A DNA stretch of 64,000 nucleotides, taken from assembly GCA_947650285.1 (NCBI GenBank), contig CANTFL010001471.1, forward strand, positions 186,001 through 250,000. Direction: 5' to 3'. The notes under the pieces were generated by a model. The model saw only the letters and a list, made by a program, of their open reading frames with translations, was not told the DNA's origin and did not search any database. Origin of the DNA: Hyaloperonospora brassicae (lineage: Eukaryota > Oomycota > Peronosporomycetes > Peronosporales > Peronosporaceae). The translations under genes were made by a program, and so were the position numbers. Shown in pieces: positions 12,209 to 25,100 of this stretch; position 1 is the stretch's first letter; the number at the start of each line of letters is the position of its first letter.

Positions 12209-14113
12209 TCATATCTTCCGAAACCACCGCCACCATCCAGAGACTTTCAGCTCATTCGAATATCGCTCGATTTGTGACGCTTTGACAGCCTCCGATGGAT
12301 ATACTCCTCCTTCAGAATTGCGTTGCGTGTGCCTTTGACACCACCTTGGACCAGGCAGCACGTGATAGCGCATCGACGAGCACGTCCGAACGTCTGGATT
12401 TATCCAGGATGACAGCAGTTCGGCCACATGTGTGTGACCAGCCTGTATAGCGGCCGAGCGCGCCTCAAAAAGACAGCCACGAATTGTATAGCGCATCAAG
12501 GCATCCACACACTCGAAGTTACCGAGTCCAGCAGCGCGCTCAAGAGCAAATTCATGCGGACCCTCGTGTCTGTGCTTGCAAAGAAAGAGAACTACTTTTG
12601 AATGCCCATTGATCGCTGCATTTGTCATGGCATCCTTTGTACAGCCCTCTACTCGATTTTCGTGCAAATACTGTACAATTTCTGCATGTCCACCACTTGC
12701 AGCAGTGTCCATTGCCGCGGTCGAGCACAGCGCACGTCCCTGTTCATGTAAGACCCGCACAATCTCTAGATAGCCGTTTTGACAGGCATAGTCAATAGCT
12801 TTGAAAGTGCATCCCTCTGAGCGCTTTGCCACCAGAAATTTAACAACGTCAAGGTGACCTCGCCAAGCTGCACCGTCGATTGCTCTTGTTGTGCATCCCT
12901 CTTTTCGATTTTCATGCAAGAAAGTGACAATCGGCAAGCCTCCTACGAGTGCCGCACCATCCATTGCATCCGTCGTGCAGCCATCTTTGCGCTTAGTATG
13001 TAGATATTCGACTATCTCCAAGTGCCCGCTTTGTGCAGCTCCATCCATGGCTTTGGTCGTGCATCCTTCGTTGCGACTTTCGTGAAGAAAACGCACGACG
13101 TCTAAAAATCCTCTAGCCGCAGCTCCATCCATAGCAGCGGCCGAGCAGCCTTCGCTCCGGTGGCTGTGTAAATACTGCACAACATCAAGGTGTCCATTGT
13201 GGGCAGCTCCGTTCATGGCAGCAACGGTACATCCTTCCGTCCGCTGAGTGTGCAAGAATTGCACAACTTCCAAATGTCCATTTCGAGCAGCGCCATCCAT
13301 GGCCTTTACAGTGCATCCCTCGGTCCTATGGCAATGCAAATACTGCACGATCGCCAAGTGCCCGTTCGTAGCTGCTTCGTCCATCGCGTTCGACGTACAC
13401 CGCGCTACTACCGTCTCTTCATCCCCTCTATCCAGCAAAATTTTCAACTCCTCTATCTTTCCCATAGCAGCAACAAAGTCCACGAGTCTCGGATCTTCGA
13501 AACCACTCGTGGCCAGTTCTCTACTTTGCAAAAACATCAACACGGACGCACTCGCTCGACATAGGTCTTCTGCTTTGACCTGCATCAATACCGACGTCGA
13601 GTAGTTATCTGCCACCCACTCAATAATATCAAGTTTTGGCGTAGAGGCGAGCACGTCTGAGTACTGCACAGCCCAGCCCATGAGTGTAGCACCGTCAATC
13701 AAAGTCTCTGTCCGTCTTCCTGACGTGTTCCCGTGTAGGATGCCTGTGTCTACCAAGTACTTTAAGATCTCCAGACGTCCAAACTCAATCGCGCAGCGAA
13801 TTGTCTCTATAGTAAACGCGAGCTCAGGACTCGACTGAAACCTCTTTGTGGTTGATAAGGTCTTCAAATGGATGAGCGTGGCCAAATCTCCGCGTTGGAT
13901 TACAGCGCGCGACAATGAGCCCTTGACGGATGACCATGGAACGTCTGTATTCTTTTGTTGCGCATCAATCACAAGCGACATGACAGAGCCCGGGACGCCG
14001 TCGATAAAGTTCATAATGTGACGGAAGAGAGACCGGTTGGTTAGAACACGTGTCGCCGCTGCTTGCTCGTGGCTGCACGCGAGCGGTGAAATATGGGGCG
14101 ACGACGGCGTCAT
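12209..14113 (-). CDS. ankyrin-repeat protein (634 aa)
   Basis: Single-exon reading frame of 634 codons. The ATG at 14111-14113 (MTPSSPHISPLACSHEQ) is chosen because the frame further upstream has no other ATG. The first 250 residues contain the segment TNRSLFRHIMNFIDGVPGS, which resembles the amino-terminal module I associate with Phytophthora ankyrin proteins. From about residue 254 to 573 there are eleven full 28-residue units and one partial unit, consensus GHLxVVxxLHxxRxEGCTxxAMDGAAxx. Ankyrin stacks mediate protein-protein contacts, so a scaffold or adaptor role is expected, but no partner can be named. The last 55-60 residues carry no repeat signature and run straight into a copia relic, so the natural carboxy terminus may have been replaced. 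It is the only intact gene in some 49 kb of repeats, and its GC content is clearly above that of its flanks. Confidence 0.85.
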   Translation of the reverse strand: MTPSSPHISPLACSHEQAAATRVLTNRSLFRHIMNFIDGVPGSVMSLVIDAQQKNTDVPWSSVKGSLSRAVIQRGDLATLIHLKTLSTTKRFQSSPELAFTIETIRCAIEFGRLEILKYLVDTGILHGNTSGRRTETLIDGATLMGWAVQYSDVLASTPKLDIIEWVADNYSTSVLMQVKAEDLCRASASVLMFLQSRELATSGFEDPRLVDFVAAMGKIEELKILLDRGDEETVVARCTSNAMDEAATNGHLAIVQYLHCHRTEGCTVKAMDGAARNGHLEVVQFLHTQRTEGCTVAAMNGAAHNGHLDVVQYLHSHRSEGCSAAAMDGAAARGFLDVVRFLHESRNEGCTTKAMDGAAQSGHLEIVEYLHTKRKDGCTTDAMDGAALVGGLPIVTFLHENRKEGCTTRAIDGAAWRGHLDVVKFLVAKRSEGCTFKAIDYACQNGYLEIVRVLHEQGRALCSTAAMDTAASGGHAEIVQYLHENRVEGCTKDAMTNAAINGHSKVVLFLCKHRHEGPHEFALERAAGLGNFECVDALMRYTIRGCLFEARSAAIQAGHTHVAELLSSWINPDVRTCSSMRYHVLPGPRWCQRHTQRNSEGGVYPSEAVKASQIERYSNELKVSGWWRWFRKI

Positions 14114-14809
14114 GACGGACGTGTGTACGTTATGCAGTGATGGGAGACGTACCACTGTAAGGCGCACACAGATCGGACAAATGCGATCCGAGAACTTATC
14201 AGAGACACCCGAAAGACATTATTTGTCACTTAATTACGTCGCAGGGCTTAAACCTACTGGGAAGCGCCTATGAAAAGGGGAATCAGTTCGGCTGCTACTG
14301 ATAAGGTGTTTCTGCATGTGCAGCTTGATCGCGTCAAAGCAGCGAGGAAATCATAAGCGGTTGGAACCCTGCGCACAAGCTTTGCACATTCCATTGATCA
14401 GCCTTTTCGAATCGCGATCAAGGACTAAATCCCTAGCAATGTGGTGACTGTTTTAAGAGTCAGGGTGCAGTCGAGGCACTCGCTGGTGCCGGTGGGATAC
14501 GAGCAACGATGAACGATTGGTAAGCGGCACGACGCTTTCGAAACTGCGTGGCAAAATGCGGGCCCTGTCATGTCCATGTGAAAGTTGCACGACGTCTTCT
14601 CTTGTGTGATACCACTAAGTCGTATAAGCACTAACCATGAGCTTCGTGAGCTCTCGTTATTGCGAATGTACTTGATGGAAGTAGTGCTTAGTCTTTAGCA
14701 GTTGGGATGCGACAAGTTAACGTGGTCATGCTATGGGAACCGCTGTGCTCAATCAATAGCACATACTAATTTAGAAGATGTGTCATTTAGCTCAGTGCAT
14801 CACCGCTGC
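14114..14809. other. upstream region of the ankyrin gene
   Basis: No gene is visible. The first 100-200 bases must contain the minus-strand promoter of the ankyrin gene. A loose initiator-like string (GCATTTGTCC on the minus strand near 14180) is present but too weak to call. The segment ends at the gctgc target duplication of the element beginning at 14810. Confidence 0.4.
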
Positions 14810-15200
14810 TGTAACGGGGCACACCCTTGCGTAACTTAACGCAAGGGTTTTGAGTGCCCCGACAGACGTACACGTGGCAAGCGAGGAAGCGTAGGTAGGG
14901 TAAAAGTAGAACTGTTATATTAATAAATTAAGTCTTTAAACTACTGTCTCTTCGTTTGACTTAATTCAATTATACTAATATAACTGCATGTATGGTGACG
15001 TCTCGTCACCACTCATTGCGCGCGTCTTGCGGCGATTGGTGGGTTGATATCATCACGATATCAACCAATGAACAGACCCTTTGGTCGACCCTTCAATATC
15101 ACCACTTTGGTGATATTGTTTTAAAGAATATCCATCTTTATATTCTTTATTGTCACTTTCCTTAAAGTGACAATTTCATGTAACGGGCTGCCCCGTTACA
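14810..15200. mobile_element. 391-bp solo LTR or LTR-like foldback element with hairpin array
   Basis: The element starts TGTAACGGGGCA and ends TGCCCCGTTACA, a perfect 12-bp terminal inverted repeat beginning TG and ending CA. It is flanked by the 5-bp direct repeat gctgc (14805-14809 and 15201-15205), the size of an LTR-retrotransposon target duplication. Inside is a chain of separate stem-loops: 14823-14848 (10-bp arms), 14915-14982 (imperfect), 14993-15011 (8 bp), 15035-15069 (bulged, about 13 bp), 15094-15118 (11 bp), 15123-15148 (9 bp), 15150-15173 (10 bp), and a last one formed by a second tgtaacggg facing the 3' terminus. No coding capacity is present. A solo LTR is favoured by TG...CA and the 5-bp duplication. 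A MITE or foldback element is the alternative. Confidence 0.8.
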
Positions 15201-15950
15201 GCTGCCGTATCCACCGAATCACAACCGATGATAGTCGACAATGATTGACGATTGTCCAAGCTTGCGTCGTCTAGTGAGTCACAATGTGGTAACTAAAAGT
15301 ACAAAGACTTGAGGAGGAGCTGCTCGAGTATACTTGACGATAATGTCCCTTCGCAAAGGGTCATTCGCTGCATCAAGCAAAAAACTAATTGAGATTCCAC
15401 TAGATGCCAATTACTCAGGACATATGGCTACCGGTCGCTTCTTTTTGCGGTGCTTTTCCCGTGCGCCTACGATGATTTAAACCAAGTCATATTCGTCACA
15501 GGTTGTACCATTGGCGGCATGGTCGATTTCAAAAAAGACTGTTATACAGTAGGTGTGAACCCCTAGCGTTCTTGGCGATAGCGTAGGGTCGGAATAATTC
15601 CGATTCCGCATCACCACTTATATACCTCCTTCCTCAAACTGCGACCATATCTGTCCACATCCCGCTTTTGGTAAAAGGTCAACAGGTAATATGATAGCCA
15701 ACCCACTCGCCCTCCTCACAGAGTGGTCTTTACTCATGCTTGGCAACTCACTGGTGACAGCGATGAAACAATATTATAGACCATCTTTGCAGATGCTTTT
15801 TTGTCGAGCTATTCGGTATAGCGTGAGCTTGGTTGTTTTTTGCCTTGACCTTGTGCAACCAAAATAGGACTTTCTTATCTTATTCCCGTGCCAAATGCCA
15901 CCTAAGCTCCATGTGGCGTGTTCGTCGATTATGCATCGGTTTCGACGCCA
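15201..15950. other. gene-free sequence between two element relics
   Basis: No recognisable gene. It lies 3' (in minus-strand sense) of the copia RNase H fragment and may be decayed copia 3' sequence, but I could not read a motif in it. Confidence 0.4.
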
Positions 15951-16185
15951 TCACTGAAGCCGCGAATTTGTCAATACCGATGCGTGGTCTGCTGAAACGA
16001 GTTGGGGGGGGGTCTCTTGTGAACTATTGTGTAATGTCATCACCTCCATTATAGCTTTACATGCCGCGAGATACTCTGTATTTGCTGTAGATAATGCGAT
16101 ACCGATCTCCATCCATGTTATCGCACATTCGGCCGGAGCTAGTACAAATACAGACATGCTCTTGCGGTGCTCGAGGTCATTTGCC
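15951..16185 (-). mobile_element. Ty1/copia RNase H fragment (decayed)
   Basis: The minus-strand frame reads NDLEHRKSMSVFVLAP, then AITWMEIGIALSTANTEYLA and ACKAIMEVMTL. This matches the order in copia polyproteins: D-x-x-(S/T)R-(K/R)S-x-(S/T)G-(Y/F)-V-F, then (V/I)SWxSKKQxxVALSTAEAEYxA, then a helix ending in W/L. The ADW Asp region is reduced to AND, the SKKQ loop is altered, and stops close the frame soon after, so it is dead. It cannot be the downstream part of the fragment at 12.05 kb, because it lies upstream of that fragment in the minus direction. Two different insertions are therefore implied. Confidence 0.75.
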
Positions 16186-19100
16186 CGAAACCCACACTAA
16201 AATCGCTTGTCTCAGCTTCTTGCAAATATGCATCCATTTTATGTACGCAATGCCATAGTTAATTTCAGCGCGAAATATAGTCGAGCGCCCTGAAACTTCC
16301 CACTTACTAGGTTTATGGCATAGCGGCCGACAGATAGTCCGGCTCGCTACGCAGATCAAAGTGATCCTGGAACAAGTAGCAAAGTGTACATGCATCTTAA
16401 TAGCTTCATTATTCGATTAGCTCCTACCATATTACTTATTGTACATCGCTGAGACTAACGCGCATTAACTTGTATAACTTATTTGCAGCATGCGCTTAAT
16501 GATTGCTTAAGTCGTATTTTTCCATGCATATGCCTATATTACATTCGTTATAATTACCTCCGGAAATATCCCCTTCGACTTTCTAGAAATATATTACTAT
16601 CAAGGGTATTTAGTATGTATGCGTCAAATACATCTTACATATCGTGTCTCTTGTATGAATTGATATTTGTTGCGATCATATTGCCATCTACTGGCACGTA
16701 CAGGTTCTTATCTCCATATTAACATATGTAGATACATTGCTTGGTAAGTGAACGCTGTTTGTTATGATAAAAAAATACACGTCTCTAGATCTTGACGGTA
16801 TTTACGACTCTATTAACAATTTTATACAGGCTTTGTATCGTTAATCGAAAGTCATTTGTCTCTTTCACGGTTTATACAAATAAAAGGTGAGTAGATCTCG
16901 ACGCAAAGCGATAAATTTTAGTATGTTGTTATAATTGGCCTCCTTTACGTACGGAACAAACTTTGTATCTACCGCAATGAATCTTCAACACTAATCTCAT
17001 CTTGCATTAGAGAAGCCATGAAAATTAAAAAACCCATGTCGCTAAAGATTGCCTTAATCCACAAGCAAGCTTAAATTTGAGCCACATATAATCCTCACAA
17101 GTCTATATTGTGTATAGCTAGACCGCGTGTGCCAAAATTTCATCTTGTGGCGCCCCCGCGCTAAAATGTTCAATATGACGCCCTCATCTCGGAGAGTGTG
17201 AATGTACGCTACCTCGGCTGTCAGAATATTATATTTATAGCAGTCACTTCCATCTCGGCAATTCTCGACAACGTAAAGGGACTTCATGCTCTTGCCTGAA
17301 TCGTTCGGCCGCTTGTATAAAAAGTGCGATGGCAATAGCTTCATGTTTATCACATATTAATTTATATCTTGGTTTTCAGCGCTCACTATAATCACACGAT
17401 AGTCAACGCTTGCTTTACATTTGTCAGTTAAGACCTTATTTGACTCACAGTATTGTAAGACAGGTATTTGTTATTCCGATTTGTGTATTTGCTATAATGT
17501 TAAATTACGCAGCATGGTTAAATCTTTAGTAAGACGATTTATGTCTTCCTTACGTGTTGCGTTATCATCTGATTCCAAATTGCCTCTTTTAAGTCAAAAC
17601 ACTAGCTCATAAAAATGTTTTACCTAGACACTATATTTGGACATTTACAAGTATATTCGATTAGCTGGTTTAGTCTACTTTTACCGGTACCAGACTATCT
17701 ATCACTACCCATTCTTACGTAAATCATTAATCGATATCTTCCCTCCAAATAAACCTTTAATCGTGTCCGCAAGAGGTAAATTATTTGCTAAGGAGATCCA
17801 TTGTCGCAAAATTCTATAGACAAATTACTTTTGTACAACTATCAACGCTATGAAGTCTTTTCGTAAGTACTACTGCTATTCTGCACGATAGAGAAATGTT
17901 GCTTGTAGCAATGGTATCAGTGCTACCGCTCTTGTAAAAGTGAGGGAAATTAATCACCTCTTCTCTTCTTCAATTGCATAACAACCGCATAAAATATGTT
18001 TTGGGTTATTTAACCTTTTATTCAACATTTAAGTGCGTTTTCTGGTGGGATGTAGGTCACCACATATATATGTATCCCACGCAATCAAATACAGATAAAT
18101 TTGAATTGCAGATCATTTTCTATCATCATCGTAAACAAGGATTGTAATCTAGATACGAGATTCATTCAATAAAAATGATGCAATGTATCTTTAAGTATAG
18201 CATCTTTTCGTACGAAGTATCTCGCGTTGGTTCATCCTAGAAGCGAAAAGTTTGACGACTAAGTTTATCATTTATCACGAAAATAAGTCGATCGGAAACA
18301 GAACATGCCATGGTTGCTTTGTTTTCATATTTAGTGAATATTGCGCTTGTCACTAAAGAATTGGCTAGCTTTGGTTCCAATTACTACGTGTCATTTGATG
18401 TTCGCGTTGCACCGGAGTCATACGTATCCTATTGGAATTGATATATTTATCGCTTAGCGCTTGTGCGGCTTTGTATAACCGGCGTCAATTTTTTCATTTA
18501 CTCACGTTGTACATAATATTATTCGTTCCGTATGAACTCTCTTAATATTGGACTTATTGCCGTTAAATAAGCTACACGAATTTTTCGAAAGCACACATCC
18601 AGACGACATGTGATCTCTGGAAAAAGCCGCGGTCATATTTCTATGTATTCGTATGGCTTTATACACACACAAATTAGCAAATCGGCTCTTCTATAATGCT
18701 TTCGTAATTCGTCATACGCTGGCTCTTTTCAACAGGATACATGATGTTATATTTTGCTACGGTGTATAGGCATTACTTAATATAACATGATCTCATGCAT
18801 TATAATTATATGTGATGTGGACGTATATAACATTTTCACTTGAGACACAGCTAGAAGGGTCTTGCTTTGGTGGCCATCGCGAAATCACACATCAATGTAT
18901 CTTCCGGTACCAGCCGCCGACGATAAGAACAATGGTAAGTTATAATCGCCATGTCCTATTGTTTAATTTGCATATCTCAACTGACCTTTGGTCTCGCAAG
19001 CCGAAAAATGGCTCGTGATGACAACAAACGAGTCCATCACAACTATTCAAATGCGATGATTTGGCAGAAATGACTAGCAACTGGATCCCGAAATGAACAA

Positions 19101-22100
19101 GACAACACTTTGCTAGAACTCATTATCCACTCATCAATTCCATTTATTTATATATCATTTTCCGTACCAGTTACATGCCACGTATATTTTAATTTGCCTC
19201 TTTTGCTTTTGCTTCGCTCTCAATCTTGCTTTACAAATGATACATATATTGACATCATTTTCTCTGCATACCAATTGAACTCTGCGTCTACATTCCATGT
19301 CTGATACCTATATCTTATCGTTTCTATCATTGTCCTTAGTTATTGTACCGCCGTATAATTTGTAAATCAACACATAAACTTTTTCAACAACTGTTAGGTC
19401 TTTTATCAGCCTGAGCACATCATCATTACTAAGACTCCCATATGGTCCTCATGATGCTGGTTTTCGAGGATTGCTTAGTTCCATCAAGGAACCTATAATT
19501 AGTTGCCCGTCAATGTTACTCTTTCTTTTTGATTGTCTTCTGCAGGAAGTCAGCCTGGAGATGCGCGTCACTTCGACATACAAAATACGTCTTTCCGTGC
19601 AAATACTGTTCGTTCAAACATCAGATAGATCCTGCTTTTCAGAGCGGTAGGTAACCATACAATTTCATACCTTCATAAAAATATACTTAAGACGATACAA
19701 CTTGCACTATTATACTTTATTGTCTCTCGACCTAATGCAAGCTCGTTGTGCTTAAGCTTGTGTAGCACGCAAATACTTGTGTAAGACTTAATTTACTTAA
19801 TCTAATCGGTAGGTTATTAAAATCACATATCACAATCGTGAACCATATCGCTTATTCTACTCATTGTACTACTTAAACATTAGCCGTAGTTGACCCAAAA
19901 AAGCACCGCCGTCACGCATGAGTGAAATCCTTCTTGCTTTTATACACCTGCAGCAGCTACCAGCGCGTTAGTCACAGCATCTGTTGCGGTGTCCTTACTG
20001 TAGTTGAATTAATTATAAAAAGCGCCAGATTCTACGTCTGCCAGCCGTTTCCGACTCGGTTTTGTTACATCCGCATGATCGTGTAATCTTGCTTCTATCC
20101 TCAGCTCATATCCTAATATAAAATTTGTGAGGTCCTAAGCACTCAAGGAACTAAAAATTAATGGAATATTCGATACTTGTTTGGAGTGACCCCCTGGCGT
20201 AATTGTCTTTGGCATGCCAAAGGTAAAAGCTCGTAGCCACATTAATGAAGTCTGAAGATCGTTCTCTAGTGACTTCTCTATTGTCCATATCTTTGATTTG
20301 TATATGATAGTTGAACACACACTATTATATATGTATATAACTTGATCGATTTACGAATCTTGGAAGGGGGCATAGGGTGAGACGCCGGAAACTCATACGC
20401 CGTGGAGAACACGATCCTCCGTACCTAGGCGTTCAAAGACAAGACATTTATTATTGGTTTGTTTAGCTTGACTTTCGAGAATCAGGAAACAATTAGCGCA
20501 CAGCATAGAATCATAGACGCAAGCGTTTGCAAGCACTTGTTAGTTCGGTCTGGTATCGGGCCATCATCATAATGACTTATGCTACGGCAATACGATAAAA
20601 AGTACGTCTGCGCAGAAATGTACATCATTCATACGAGACTAATTTAAAAAACAAGTAAAATGATCGCTACACCTTTCTTGCATTTTAATCAAGGATACAT
20701 TTGACCAAAAAAATACTAGACCTATCCTTTGCGAATCTGTAGAATAAGAATCATGTACTAATTTTCTGCAGCCATACGCCTAATGCATTATACACCATGT
20801 AACTAGCCGCCAGCTGTTCAAACTTATTTTAAACTATAGTGCCATTTATCGTCAGTGTACATTACAAGACAGGGTGCATAAACTGGACACCATCACACAG
20901 CCCGTACAAAAGAGCTTATCATGTTTATCGAATAATGAACTATTGTAATGTACCTTGCTCTTTGTTAGGTTATAATCAGACCCATTTCTGGAGTTGTGTG
21001 GTCAAAATCAAATGCCACATTGAGACCGTTGCGTATAGGCATCCTCTGGCGTTATGCATGGAATCTATGGTTATCAAACTTCCAGCTATGCTTTTGGCAT
21101 AGAATCGATTTACATTGAATTTATTGTAAATGTCCTTTATTCTATATATATTGCGTCAATCATTTTTTTACATCGATCAAAGAATCGAGAAGCGGTCTCG
21201 ACACACATACGTTACCTAAATGCTGGTCAATACTTAAGGACCGTGGCTTTCCATACCCCTATTTTTACTTAATATAAATAGTCCACTTTATAAAAGATTT
21301 ACGTAGTATCGCGCAAGCGTTCGTATGACGCATTTTGCGATTTTGCCAGGCATTGATGTGTAACATTTTTTCTAAACAAACCTTTGATTTTCATCTATTT
21401 AGATTTATATTTTTTGTTTGTTTTGTATTCATTTTCTTTCAATCTCTTGTGAGTATATTTTTTACAATCACATCGTCCACTTTATATGTCGCGTATTTTC
21501 CATTGATAGTCGCAAACTTTGACATCGTAGTATGTGCCTTTCCACGTCACAAGTCGCGCCAATTCTTATTAGTAGTATCGCTCTAGTACGGGATACCTGT
21601 GTTAGGCGTACATATATGTATGCATCACAATTCCGCGGAGATCGATGATTATGTAGAGTAAGGAAGTCTTTGTTTATCAAGCTGCATGCATAAATGGATT
21701 CACATAACCGCACCTTCGACATCCTATTATGCTACAGATCATGTAGCATATTTGCTTTTCTCTCCGATATGCTTCTTTTAAAACGTGTCCTCGCACTTAA
21801 TTTAAGCGATAGATGCAGTATTGTCCATGTAAAATGATGCACCTGTCAAATTGAAATGCCGTCGTTCGTCAGCTGTCACGTACTACCTATCACTTCAAGC
21901 GCTTTCCTAGTCCGCAAACTCCAAATCGATACACTTTCTGGTCAAACACCGGTTATTTTTTTTGATTTTTTTAATTACTATATCTGACCGTGTGCAAAGC
22001 GCTTTCTGAATCAAATGCCTATTTGCGATCAAATTGTCGAGACAAAATATGCATTACATATTTAGCATTTACACCTGATGGTTGCACAGTAACTTTGTTC

Positions 22101-25100
22101 TTCTCTTTTTCATAGACTGACCATTTCCATTACCGAATCTATCTCGGCTGGCTTACAAATGTCGAGTATTTCTTCGATCAACCTTTATTGATCTATTTCA
22201 CATTCTTTGTCTTATATATACTTATGCACTCCTCACACCAAGTCAATAATCACCACGATGAGAGGCTTCAGCTAACCAGCTTGCATGTCGATCAAAGTTC
22301 ATTGGCCTTCTTTACAATAATGCCGTCGCTAGCACGTCTTTCACGTAGACGAGCATGAGCGTTGTATTATTAACTGGAAATCTAAAAATGTTTATGCATA
22401 CGTTATGTCATTGTATACATTATGTGTTGGGTTTGATGTGTAGACATCCGTCTGTATAATCCTGACTTTTCATTACATTATCTTAATCGTGTGATGCACT
22501 GAATTTCCACAGCCAGTGCGATCTGATGCAGCCGTTAACGCTCTTTCTAGTTTAGTCGCGAGGTGTCTCTTGCACCACGCTCCAAGCTTTCTAGGAACAC
22601 AAAGTCAATATTCATTATCTTTATAATATAGAGGTTTATTTCCGTCAGGCTTTTTTTTTGCACGAGCGCTCAGCGTAATGCCAATTCGAACATGTGCTCC
22701 CATATACTTGACTATGCAAATATAATCTGGCCAAAAACAATACCACCACCGCTGCTAATGCGTATTCATTAAAAACCCTATCTTCTTCCGACATGTTTGC
22801 CTCCACGTTTTCTATTTTCTTTGCGCACTGCTCGAGTACCGACCTCCTTGCTTCTGGTGTAGTCGTACAAATCGGCTTGGTCGTTTAACGTGTCCAATCT
22901 TTCTTCTCTTTTCGACTTTTGATACTGCTTTCAAATTAAATAAAAAACCACATCAAGCCCGCGTCTTGCACTTGAACTCTCCACGTTCGGTCCAATTAAT
23001 TGTCGCAGTATTAATGTGCGCTCTCACCAAATTGCATTGTATTCGCAGCGCGCTCTTCTATGAGGTAATTACCGCCCTTCCGCTTGTACCATATATCAGT
23101 GAATATCTAATCATGTCTTGTTATCATCATTAAGTCTTCCTGAGGTTCTCCCTTACACGGTTTCGTTAAATATCCCCTTTCGTCAGTTGTACTACGGCAA
23201 TTTGCTGAGAAAACGCATTTTCCTATGCGTTGATATCGGTGCCGACATCCGAGTTTGTCTCATTACACGATCAGTTGACACAGCTGGGATAGATTAGTCT
23301 GGATGAAATGGGCCAAAACGTCCATCATTAATCAGTAGCGCAAAATACTGCGACGAGGATGGAGACTAATACTATCCCTATTGATGCAGTGAAGCAGAAC
23401 GGCGGCAGGCGTGCTTTTTCACCGCTACGGCTATATACAGTGGCTCATCAATTAATGTTACTCCAACCCGGTCATCGCGAGCTTCCATGAAATCATCAAA
23501 TGCTCTTTAGTCGTACTTCGGGCAATGAGAGAGTGGCAGGCGCGCACTGATACCCGGTTGTTACAGCTGATCTTGCAGCTCAACTGATTTATCCTTTGTA
23601 GTGTTACTTTGCCACCTTATATAGGATTCAATCAAGCCGTTCCAACCGTTTGCAGATCTTATCGGTAATACAAGTGACGCTTTCTGGGACCTAGGACGCG
23701 CCTCGAATTTATTGCGTTACTGTCGAAGATTGAATTGATGAGCAATCGCATTCAAGGTGGTTACGTTCTAATCGGCAACGTCGCATGCCGAAGCGTGCTG
23801 GCGAAAGGTCTAGTCGTTTATGGTTGGGTTTCTAGCGTCTTATCGAGATTTAAGGCAGATGAAACGAGTAATTAAGATTTTGGCTTGTATTTGCTTAGTT
23901 ATGTACCGTATCTTTTACTACGAATAACCCTTACGAAGGTTTTTAAAAAACAAGCCGCCCACTTCACATGTTAACTTAACCACCAGTCGCACTCTTAACG
24001 TCACCAGTTTTGTCTTCTCTCATACATTATAGGTCATTATGCCATCATTGATCGCGTAAGCTCAACAGAAGGTAAAAAGTGGCATAATAAATTGCACGTC
24101 AATACTATAAGATTCTATCAGCAACATAGAGATGCTAAACGTGAATGTAGCACACAGTAGATATCTTTTATTTAATCCCTTTGTGGTTATTACCGGTAAA
24201 TAGGCCCAGAGGCAAAATATGACGCAGCGATGTGGGATTTTATTCATTGCTATAACTTTGGCCTAGCTTTTTTAAGCTTCAATCGAGGTATTATTAGTAT
24301 AGCAAGCTAAAATATGGTTAAAAAATATGTGAACTATTATGTGCAGGTGTGTAAATTACTGCACGACATGTGGACATTCACTCTTGCAAAGCCATTTCTC
24401 TACTATCTAATCGGTTGCGAGCCGCTTACGCGGTCATGCGCTATTTGTTAGCGGTAAGCAAGACTCCATTGTATTGCTTGAAAAAGCAAAGACAGATTAT
24501 CTTCTGATTATGTTTATTATAATAAAGATAAACATATTGCTTCAGTTAAAAATACCACGTCTCGGACTCTTTTATGCTCTCTAAAAGGGCTAAAAGCAAA
24601 TTTGGATACAAGAACAAGCACTAACATTCCTTATTTTGCTGAAGTCGGACATGCCCAGTCCTTGATGCCCGTGAGAAAAAGACGCTATTCTTCTACTCGT
24701 CCGATTCGTATCTCGTATCAGTGAAATATATATAGTAAAGGAGGCGTGCGGCAAAATATCGAATAGGTTGTAGCTCGTTTTAATTTTGATGCTTAAAGAG
24801 AGAGATAATCAAGAAGATGGTTGCCTAGCAACACAATTATTGCTGTTAGTAGTAAAAAAGAGAGAACCAGTCAGCAAGATGGTAAATGGTAACTCAGGTC
24901 GCTTATTCATATAAAAGTACACGTTTGACATGGTTAAGACCGCAGAAATTTTGTATTCAGACTATGCGAACGAGGATACCGGTCAATCCTGATCCACGAA
25001 TGTTACCCAATTAAGCATCCTCGTCATTTTGTACCGCGTTTAATTTGAGTTTCCTGAGACGACGAAGTATAAGGAAATGTTCAATCACACTATTAAACCC

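Noticed and set aside
14823..14848. Hairpin followed by T-rich sequence as a transcription terminator
   Set aside because: The stem lies inside a defined mobile element with many other stems, in a eukaryotic context where intrinsic bacterial-type terminators are not expected.
21335..21586. Phe-rich hydrophobic plus-strand frame that looks like a membrane peptide
   Set aside because: Poly-T-rich DNA encodes Phe and Leu by default. There is no coding context or neighbour to support it.
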